This document shows positions 21,779 through 25,661 of a DNA stretch of 25,661 nucleotides, in pieces. Positions within the stretch are counted from its first letter, which is position 1. Each line of letters opens with the position of its first letter. Position numbers and translations under genes: made by a program. Under the pieces are notes generated by a model. It ran no database searches. It saw only the letters and a list, made by a program, of their open reading frames with translations, and was not told where the DNA came from. Source of the DNA: DAOMOP01 sp035444405 (GTDB lineage: Bacteria; Pseudomonadota; Gammaproteobacteria; Burkholderiales; Rhodocyclaceae); NCBI GenBank assembly GCA_035444405.1, contig DAOMOP010000036.1:1-25661 (forward strand), written 5' to 3'.

Positions 21779-23908
21779 TCAGAAACGGTAGCTCGCGCGC
21801 ACGCCGGCATACCAGCTGCGCTCCGGGCCGGGCTCGTAGAAGCGCTCCTGGCCCTGGCCGACGATGACCGACGCGATGTGCTCGCGGTCGAACACGTTGT
21901 CGACGCGCACGAGCTGGCCGAAGGTCCACGGCCCGCGGCGCTGCTCGGCCGACAGCCGCAGGTTCACGAGCGTGTATGCGGGTGCCGGCCGCGCGCGGTT
22001 GCGGTCCTCGACGTACACCTTGCCGCGGTAGATCGCCTCGCCGGCGAGCGTGACCGCGCGCAGCGGCTGCCAGGCGAGCTCGGCGTAGGCGGTCGTGGCC
22101 GGAATGCCCGGAATGCGCTTGCCGCGCTCGACCGTGCCGGCGCCAGTGTCGAACGCACGGTCGTAGCGCGCGCGCAGCAGCGTCAGCGTGCCGCGCGCGG
22201 TCACGCTGTCGGTGAGCGCCGATTCGATCGCGGCCTCGAGGCCGCGGCGCAGCGTGCGCGTGGCGTTGCGAAAGCTGGTGCGCCCGCCGAGCGACTCGGC
22301 GACGACGATCTCGTCGCGCGTGCGGATCTCGAACAGGGCGACGTCGATGCGTGTCGCATCGCCGACGAAGGCCTTCAGGCCGAGCTCGGCCTGAAGGCTC
22401 GTCGATGGCGCGAGATCGAAGTTGAAGCCGGTGGTCGGTGACGCGTACGAGAGCTCGTTGAGCGTCGGTGTCTCGAAGCCGGCGGCGAGACTCGCGTAGA
22501 GGTTCACCGCCGGGTCGAGCGCATAGACGACACCGAGCGCCGGCGTCGTCTCGCGAAAGCGCCGGCTGCCGCTGTCGTCCGGATTGCCGGCGGCGACGAA
22601 GCGATCGTCGACGTCGAAACGCACCTGCGAATGGCGCAGACCTGCCGACCATTGCCAGTCGCCCTGTTTCCATACCGCCTGCACATAGGGGTCGGTGCTG
22701 GTGATGGTGTTGATCTCGTCGCGACGCAGCCGACCCTTGACACCCAGCGTGGCGCCGACGAAGTTCTCGTAGCCCTGGCGGTCGTCGCGCGAGCGGTCGT
22801 AGTCGAGGCCCACCGTGACGGTGAGATGCGCATCGCCGATGGTGCGCTCGGCGATCCAGCGCGCGCCCAGGCCGTGGAAATCGCGATCGAAATCGACCAC
22901 GCCGCCGGCGTGGCGCGGGCTCGCCTGCGGGGCGACGGGGATGGCCAGGAATTGCGTGATGCCGCGCCGGCCGGCGTAGGCGACGATCTGCAGCCGGTCG
23001 CTGCCGAATCGCTGCTCCCAGGTGGCGCCGCCCTGCACGTGGTCGATGCGCTTGCGGGTATTGAACTGTGTTGCGGCGGTTTCGACCGCGCGCGGGTCGC
23101 GCCGGTACGTCGCCCACGTGAGGCCGAGCGGATCCTGCGTGTCGGGCTGGTGCAGGCCGCTGGCGACCAGCGTGAGCTTGCTGTCCGCGGCCGGTGCGAG
23201 CGTGAGCTTCGCGAACGCCTGGTCGCGCCGCGCCTCGCTGTGGTCGCGGTAGCCGTCGGTGTCGAAGCGCGATGCGTCGAGCACGAAGCCGATGCCGCGC
23301 GCTTCGCCTTCGGTGCCGATGCCGAGCTTGGTCGTGCCCCAGGCGCCCGCCAGCGCATTCGCGCGCACGCGTGGCGGTCCTGCGCCGTCGCGCGAAAAGA
23401 GCTGGATCACGCCGCCGGCGTGGTTGCCATAGACCGTCGAAAACGGCCCGCGCAACACCTCGATGCGCTCGGCGGTGTCGAGATTGAAGGTCGCCGCCTG
23501 GCCCTGGCCGTCCGGGTTGGTCGCCGGAATGCCGTCGGTGATCAGTTTCACGCCGCGCACGCCGAAGGCCGAGCGCGCGCCGAAGCCGCGCACCGAGATC
23601 TGCAGATCCTGGGCGTAGTTCTGGCGGTTCTGCACGACCACGCCGGGCACGCGCGCGAGCGCTTCGGACACGTTGACGGCGAGATTGCCCTGCTGCACGT
23701 CGTGCAGGTCGACCACGTCGATCGCGAACGGCACGTCGAAGCTCGAGGCCTCGATGCGGCTGCCGGTCACGACCACCGGCTGCAGCGCGACCGCCGTATC
23801 GGAGTCGCCGGCATCCGCAGCGGCGGCGGCGAGCGGCGATGCGGCCAGTGCCAGGGCGAGCTGGCGGGCGAGGCGGGTGCGGTGGCGGCGCGGGTGGCGG
23901 GGCTTCAT
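21779..23908 (-). CDS. pqqU: TonB-dependent receptor, PqqU (YncD)-like PQQ receptor
   Basis: This is a 709-aa outer-membrane receptor. The Arg-rich N-terminus leads into a signal peptide (LARQLALALAASPLAAAA), then a TonB-box-like LQPVVVTGSR, the plug, and a barrel ending in YRF. Many stretches match what I recall of E. coli YncD/PqqU, the high-affinity pyrroloquinoline quinone receptor: VQNRQNYAQDLQ, RGFGARSAFGVRG, DGIPATNPDGQGQ, EVLRGPFSTVYGN, GYRDHSEAR, QFNTRK, HAGGVVDF, GYENFV, GNPDDSG, GFETPTLNELSY, LAPSTS, GGRTSFRNA, RIPGI and SVIVGQGQERFYEP. The pqqB gene starting at 25397 supports the assignment. The ATG at 23908 is chosen because the signal peptide follows and AGGGA lies upstream; an upstream ATG at 23955 would add 15 residues. 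It follows the peptidase gene on the same strand by 103 bp, possibly as one transcript. Confidence 0.88.
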   Translation of the reverse strand: MKPRHPRRHRTRLARQLALALAASPLAAAAADAGDSDTAVALQPVVVTGSRIEASSFDVPFAIDVVDLHDVQQGNLAVNVSEALARVPGVVVQNRQNYAQDLQISVRGFGARSAFGVRGVKLITDGIPATNPDGQGQAATFNLDTAERIEVLRGPFSTVYGNHAGGVIQLFSRDGAGPPRVRANALAGAWGTTKLGIGTEGEARGIGFVLDASRFDTDGYRDHSEARRDQAFAKLTLAPAADSKLTLVASGLHQPDTQDPLGLTWATYRRDPRAVETAATQFNTRKRIDHVQGGATWEQRFGSDRLQIVAYAGRRGITQFLAIPVAPQASPRHAGGVVDFDRDFHGLGARWIAERTIGDAHLTVTVGLDYDRSRDDRQGYENFVGATLGVKGRLRRDEINTITSTDPYVQAVWKQGDWQWSAGLRHSQVRFDVDDRFVAAGNPDDSGSRRFRETTPALGVVYALDPAVNLYASLAAGFETPTLNELSYASPTTGFNFDLAPSTSLQAELGLKAFVGDATRIDVALFEIRTRDEIVVAESLGGRTSFRNATRTLRRGLEAAIESALTDSVTARGTLTLLRARYDRAFDTGAGTVERGKRIPGIPATTAYAELAWQPLRAVTLAGEAIYRGKVYVEDRNRARPAPAYTLVNLRLSAEQRRGPWTFGQLVRVDNVFDREHIASVIVGQGQERFYEPGPERSWYAGVRASYRF

Positions 23909-24011
23909 GCGCGGGGGTTCCCTGTTTCGTGCTTCGATCGTTGCGGTCGTCATTATCGCCGTGGCGCGACGGCGCCGAATCGCTGCGCCGCGGGCCGCGC
24001 CGTAGAGAAAA

Positions 24012-25034
24012 TCATGAGCCCGGCGTGCCTGCGGACGAGGAAGGGGGCCAATCCGCGAACTCGCCACGGGCGAGGAAATGACGTCCCGCCGCGAGCAGCG
24101 CGGCGTGCATCGGCGCGTCGAACGGGCTGTGGCCGGCGCCCGCGACGCGCTGCAGGCGCGCGCCGGGCAGCGCGGCGGCGAGCTTCACCGCGTTTTCGGT
24201 GCGGCAGATGCGGTCGTCGCAACCGTGCAGGATCGCCACCGGCAGCTCGGCGATCGTCGCGGCGCGCCGCAGCAATTCGGTTTCGCCGATGAAACACTCG
24301 TGACGCAGGTAATGGGCCTGTACGCGATACTTGTCCAGGCGTGCGCGCAGCGCGGTCTCATCGGGGCGTCCGCCTTCGGTCGGCGGCGAGTCCGCTCGCA
24401 TCAACGCCTCTTCCCAGGCGACCCAGCGTGCGACCGCCTCGTGCGCGAGCGCCGTATCGTCACCGCCGGCGGCCTCGCAGTACCACGCCGCGAGCGCATC
24501 GCGGCGCGGCCCGGGGGCGAGCGCGGCGAGCCGCTGCCACGCGCGCGGCGCGAGCGCGGCCGCGCCGTTGAAGAACCAGTCGATGTCCGCACGCCCGGTC
24601 AGGAACACGCCGCGCAGGATCGCGCCGAGGCACGCGCCGGCATGCCGCGCGCAGTAGGCGACGCCAAGGCTCGCCCCCCACGAGCCGCCGAACACGAGCC
24701 AGCGCGCGATGCCCAGATGTTCGCGCAGCCGCTCGATGTCGGCCACCAGCGCGTCGGTGTGGTTGGCCGCGCACGCGCCGCGCGGTGTGCTGCGGCCGCA
24801 GCCGCGCTGGTCGAACAGCACGACGCGAAAGCCCTGCGGATCGAGCAGGCTGCGCATGCGCGGATTGCAGCCGCTGCCGGGCCCGCCGTGCAGCACGAGG
24901 GCCGGGACGCCGTCGGGCTTGCCGCACTGCTCGTAGTAGAGGCGGTGACCGTCGCCGACGTCGAGATGGCCGGTGTGCCACGGGGCGGGATCGGGCGGCG
25001 GCGCTGCGGCCGGCTTCGGGGACGGTGTGCTCAT
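24012..25034 (-). CDS. pip: Prolyl aminopeptidase (proline iminopeptidase), peptidase family S33
   Basis: This is a 340-aa cytosolic alpha/beta-hydrolase that removes N-terminal proline from peptides. The oxyanion motif HGGPGSG (49-55) and FDQRGCGRS (74-82) are followed by the nucleophile elbow GGSWGAS with Ser118. A helical cap with the WxxWE motif (RWVAWEEAL) comes next, then the acid in HGCDDRIC (about Asp274) and the catalytic His302 in AGHSPFD. The length fits the ~310-340-aa monomeric class. The N-terminus (residues 1-18) is Pro/Ala-rich and poorly conserved, so a later start is possible; the ATG at 25034 has no strong ribosome-binding site. It lies between the PQQ receptor gene and pqqB, divergent from the latter. 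Whether its location has anything to do with PQQ precursor processing is unknown. Confidence 0.92.
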   Translation of the reverse strand: MSTPSPKPAAAPPPDPAPWHTGHLDVGDGHRLYYEQCGKPDGVPALVLHGGPGSGCNPRMRSLLDPQGFRVVLFDQRGCGRSTPRGACAANHTDALVADIERLREHLGIARWLVFGGSWGASLGVAYCARHAGACLGAILRGVFLTGRADIDWFFNGAAALAPRAWQRLAALAPGPRRDALAAWYCEAAGGDDTALAHEAVARWVAWEEALMRADSPPTEGGRPDETALRARLDKYRVQAHYLRHECFIGETELLRRAATIAELPVAILHGCDDRICRTENAVKLAAALPGARLQRVAGAGHSPFDAPMHAALLAAGRHFLARGEFADWPPSSSAGTPGS

Positions 25035-25396
25035 GGCGTGATGCTACCCGGGAGCGGCGGCAACCGGAACGGCCAGCGAGTCCCGCCGCGGGCCTGCAAG
25101 GACGCGCTCATGAAAAACGCTAGCGTGTGTTCGATCCTTCGGCGATGCGCCCGCGCGGCGGGCCGCGGCACGATGTGTCCCGTTGCCAGAGGCGCTGATG
25201 GCCGTTCCGACCCAGGGAGAATTCACATGCCAACTCGCACCAGGTTCGCACACGCCGGAAACCGTTACGGCTGCACGAGCGCAGGGCGCTGCTGTGCCGC
25301 ACACTGCCCGGGCCGTTCCGGTCGCGTCGCCCGGCTGCATTGCGAATGCGGCCCATGTCTTGTGCGCCGCGAGGCCGCCGACGCAGGCGCCGGACG
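25035..25396. other. Divergent intergenic region upstream of pqqB
   Basis: This is 362 bp between the starts of the peptidase gene and pqqB. All three rightward frames were read for a PqqA-like peptide (a ~23-aa ORF with E-x3-Y); none is present. A weakly supported Cys-rich frame occupies the right half (listed separately). No clear -35/-10 pair, operator or hairpin stands out. Confidence 0.5.
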
Positions 25397-25400
25397 ATGA
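25227..25400 (+). CDS. Possible small Cys-rich ORF overlapping the pqqB start, 57 aa
   Basis: An ATG at 25227 with GGGAGA seven bases upstream opens a 57-codon frame whose TGA overlaps the pqqB ATG as ATGA, a typical translational-coupling layout. The product has seven Cys residues (positions 16, 22, 23, 27, 39, 41 and 44; RCCAAHC and HCECGPC) and many Arg. The same frame can also start at an ATG at 25110 (96 aa). Against it, the codon third-position bias is clearly weaker than in neighbouring genes, and it matches no family that I know. It is not PqqA, because it lacks the E-x3-Y pair. It may be only the untranslated leader. Confidence 0.25.
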   Translation: MPTRTRFAHAGNRYGCTSAGRCCAAHCPGRSGRVARLHCECGPCLVRREAADAGAGR

Positions 25401-25661
25401 AAGTGCGCGTGCTCGGCTCGGCCGCCGGCGGCGGCTTTCCGCAGTGGAACTGCAACTGCCCGAACTGCGATGGCCTGCGCCGCGGCACGCTGCGCGCGCG
25501 GCCGCGCACGCAGTCGTCGATCGCGGTCAGCGGTGACGGCGAGCAGTGGGTGCTGTTCAACGCGTCACCCGACGTGCTGCTGCAGATCCGCGTCTTTCCG
25601 GCCCTGCAGCCGGCGCGCGCGCTGCGCGACACGGCGATCGCGGCGATCGTGCTGATCGATG
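25397..25661 (+). CDS. pqqB: PqqB, pyrroloquinoline quinone biosynthesis protein (3' partial)
   Basis: These are the first 88 residues of PqqB; the gene runs off the window. The start MKVRVLGSAAGGGFPQWNC is diagnostic of the family, followed by the CNCPNC zinc motif (residues 19-24) and SSIAVSGD and NASPDVLLQI. PqqB has a metallo-beta-lactamase fold and acts late in PQQ synthesis, hydroxylating the tyrosine moiety of the Glu-Tyr intermediate derived from PqqA. PQQ is the cofactor of periplasmic quinoprotein alcohol and glucose dehydrogenases. The remaining genes (pqqC, D, E) are expected beyond the right edge but are not seen. No strong ribosome-binding site precedes the ATG; the upstream small frame overlapping it by 4 nt could provide coupling. 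Confidence 0.95.
   Translation, partial: MKVRVLGSAAGGGFPQWNCNCPNCDGLRRGTLRARPRTQSSIAVSGDGEQWVLFNASPDVLLQIRVFPALQPARALRDTAIAAIVLID

Noticed and set aside
22631..24292. Plus-strand open frame of 553 codons opposite the PQQ receptor gene
   Set aside because: The minus strand encodes a convincing TonB receptor over its whole length; the plus frame has no recognisable motif.
1..25661. Search for CRISPR arrays, tRNA/rRNA genes, insertion sequences and prophage genes
   Set aside because: I saw no regularly spaced repeats, cloverleaf-like sequences, transposase motifs or terminal inverted repeats.

Overview
The window is very GC-rich, with G or C at nearly every third codon position. It carries TonB-dependent receptors, PAS/GGDEF/EAL proteins, chemoreceptors, an FNR-type operator and the start of a PQQ biosynthesis cluster. 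This points to a free-living, environmentally responsive Gram-negative proteobacterium, most likely beta or gamma; no closer assignment can be made from sequence alone. A run of ten Ns at 8079-8088 shows that this is a scaffolded draft assembly. I see no rRNA, tRNA, CRISPR array, transposase or phage gene.

Left part (1-5470), metabolism and envelope: the C-terminal end of a berberine-bridge-type FAD oxidoreductase, whose first ~115 bp do not look like the family; a Methyltransf_32-like SAM methyltransferase; a PAP2 lipid phosphatase overlapping a diacylglycerol/undecaprenol kinase; two small orphan genes (96 and 82 aa); and a Leu/Phe/Val/Glu-type amino-acid dehydrogenase.

Middle part (5547-11634), a tight same-strand run: TonB-dependent receptor, orphan periplasmic substrate-binding protein (containing the N gap), HAMP-GGDEF diguanylate cyclase with an I-site, a membrane protein made of fragments of MASE1, CHASE and GGDEF, and an intact EAL domain. 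The last two are separated by a TGATG stop/start overlap. The genes are spaced by 25 bp or overlap by 4, 4 and 1 nt. I infer an operon in which outer-membrane uptake or sensing is coupled to c-di-GMP turnover.

Right-middle part (11567-21691), more signalling: a 70-aa four-Cys protein on the minus strand, a hotdog thioesterase, an Aer-like PAS chemoreceptor (minus), a BTAD regulator fused to a cyclase-like domain that has lost both metal-binding Asp residues, a PAS-GGDEF-EAL protein, an overlapping PAS histidine kinase with the same two-helix membrane anchor, and a chemoreceptor behind a perfect FNR-type box. No che genes or response regulators are nearby.

Right end (21779-25661): a TonB-dependent receptor that strongly resembles PqqU/YncD, the PQQ receptor; a prolyl aminopeptidase upstream of it on the same strand; and, diverging from these, the 5' end of pqqB. 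No recognisable pqqA lies directly upstream of pqqB. Receptor and synthesis genes side by side suggest that this organism both makes and takes up PQQ.
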